This document shows, piece after piece, positions 63,421 through 64,000 of a stretch of DNA of 64,000 nt. The stretch comes from Roseovarius sp. A-2 (GTDB lineage Bacteria > Pseudomonadota > Alphaproteobacteria > Rhodobacterales > Rhodobacteraceae). The position numbers and the translations under genes were made by a program. Location of the stretch: assembly GCF_002072155.1 (NCBI RefSeq), contig NZ_BDIY01000004.1:1-64000 (forward strand), in the 5' to 3' direction. Positions within the stretch are counted from its first letter, which is position 1. Each line of letters opens with the position of its first letter. The notes under the pieces were generated by a model, which saw only the letters and a list, made by a program, of their open reading frames with translations, searched no databases and was not told where the DNA came from.

Positions 63421-64000
63421 CTATCGCCCTGCCCTTTCGCGAAACGCCAGAACCAACTCTTGCGGGTCGCGGTCGGCGTCAATGGCGAGGCGGCGCAGCC
63501 CGAAATGCACATGCGCCATATCCTGATAATACCGCGTATAGGCGTAATTCGTCGCCGCCCCGGCTGCCGCGCCCAGCACCGGCACGGTCTGCGCCGCCAG
63601 CTTCTGGCCCAGCACCGCCGCCAGACGCGGCGCGACCCGCGCGATCAGCGCACGCATAGCGACCCCGGTCAGCGTCACCCGCGTGCCGATGAATCCCAGG
63701 TTGGCCCCGTCATCCTCAGACAGCGGGCCTGCGGCCCCGAACACCTCGATGGAATCGAACCGCACGCCCGGCTCGGACGGATCGAACCCGTGCTCGCTCG
63801 CCACGTCCTGAATCGCGCGCAACAGGATCGTCGTGGTCGCGGGTAGTTCCGCCAGTGCCGTCGGCAACCCGCCAAAACCGCCCGCGGCACCCATCGCCGT
63901 GGTCAGCGCCCGGATGCGCCAGGCTGGCCCGTCACCCACTACCTCACGCGAACGATGCGCGGCCTCGGCGGCATGGCGCAGCGCCTCTTCGGTGGCGGAG
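63421..64000 (-). CDS. EcsC family protein, C-terminal part (cut by the window edge)
   Basis: At least 193 residues in one frame running off the right edge, so the start is outside the window. The sequence with Ala/Gly-rich helices (LTTAMGAAGGFGGLPTALAELP) and the SEDDGANLGFIGTRVTLTGVAMRALI and VPVLGAAAGAATNYAYTRYYQDMAHVHFGLRRL segments matches the EcsC family, related to the Bacillus EcsC protein but without known biochemistry. It is convergent with patB. Confidence 0.8.
   Translation of the reverse strand, partial: SATEEALRHAAEAAHRSREVVGDGPAWRIRALTTAMGAAGGFGGLPTALAELPATTTILLRAIQDVASEHGFDPSEPGVRFDSIEVFGAAGPLSEDDGANLGFIGTRVTLTGVAMRALIARVAPRLAAVLGQKLAAQTVPVLGAAAGAATNYAYTRYYQDMAHVHFGLRRLAIDADRDPQELVLAFRERAGR

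Overview
The window reads as a chromosomal segment of a GC-rich alphaproteobacterium of the Rhodobacteraceae (Roseobacter group). The main evidence is the tRNA-Trp / secE-nusG-rplKAJL-rpoBC block with RpoB (1378 aa) and RpoC (1415 aa) of alphaproteobacterial type, two deformylase-family genes next to fmt, a dispersed alphaproteobacterial palindrome, and long open antisense frames from codon bias. Genes are dense. Many neighbours are joined by ATGA or TGATG start/stop overlaps, so translational coupling is widespread.

Layout. 1-398 is a non-coding AT-rich stretch with two DnaA-box-like nonamers. 399-9288 holds msrPQ (periplasmic methionine sulfoxide repair), a membrane-anchored glutamate-synthase-like oxidoreductase, a secreted fasciclin protein with a candidate RpoE-type promoter, an aspartate-family aminotransferase coupled to a sulfurtransferase, smpB and a threonine dehydratase. 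9369-18921 holds a LOG-family protein, two tandem paralogous membrane proteins, a sulfotransferase-like protein coupled to a desuccinylase/aspartoacylase-type hydrolase, two coupled methyltransferases (the second with HEN1-type active-site motifs), a class I amidotransferase, waaA-lpxK, a DsbA-like protein and a DUF721 protein. 19003-21235 holds mutY and alkB. 21291-22151 is a collapsed metal-transporter locus.

Three dipeptide-type (Dpp) ABC systems follow. System 1 (22366-26244) has two permeases and a fused ATPase but no local binding protein. System 2 (39701-45324) is complete and Tat-dependent, and lies divergent to a gamma-glutamyltransferase gene. System 3 (47245-53419) is embedded in an amide operon with the order amiC, amiR (ANTAR), permeases, binding protein, acetamidase/formamidase, fused ATPase. 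An intrinsic terminator sits 18 nt before the amiC start codon. The simplest reading is that a cytosolic amide sensor (AmiC) controls an RNA-binding antiterminator (AmiR), which lets RNA polymerase pass the leader terminator and express both amide import and hydrolysis. Systems 1 and 2 are separated by the RNA polymerase and ribosomal-protein block (26438-38542) and tRNA-Trp.

The right end (55444-64000) holds an Rrf2/NsrR-like Fe-S regulator, decayed fragments of a TRAP permease and a LysR regulator, a DUF3429-GST-rnhA-TRIC run, two small membrane proteins, fmt with one normal deformylase and one lacking the catalytic Glu, a PatB-type aminotransferase and the 3' part of an EcsC-family gene. 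The items most worth a second look are the ANTAR-type leader of the amide operon, the short HEN1-like methyltransferase, the HQIDH deformylase paralogue, the tandem GEEISWGQR membrane proteins, the 11-residue duplication in L10, and a set of U-tract-free hairpins at gene ends.
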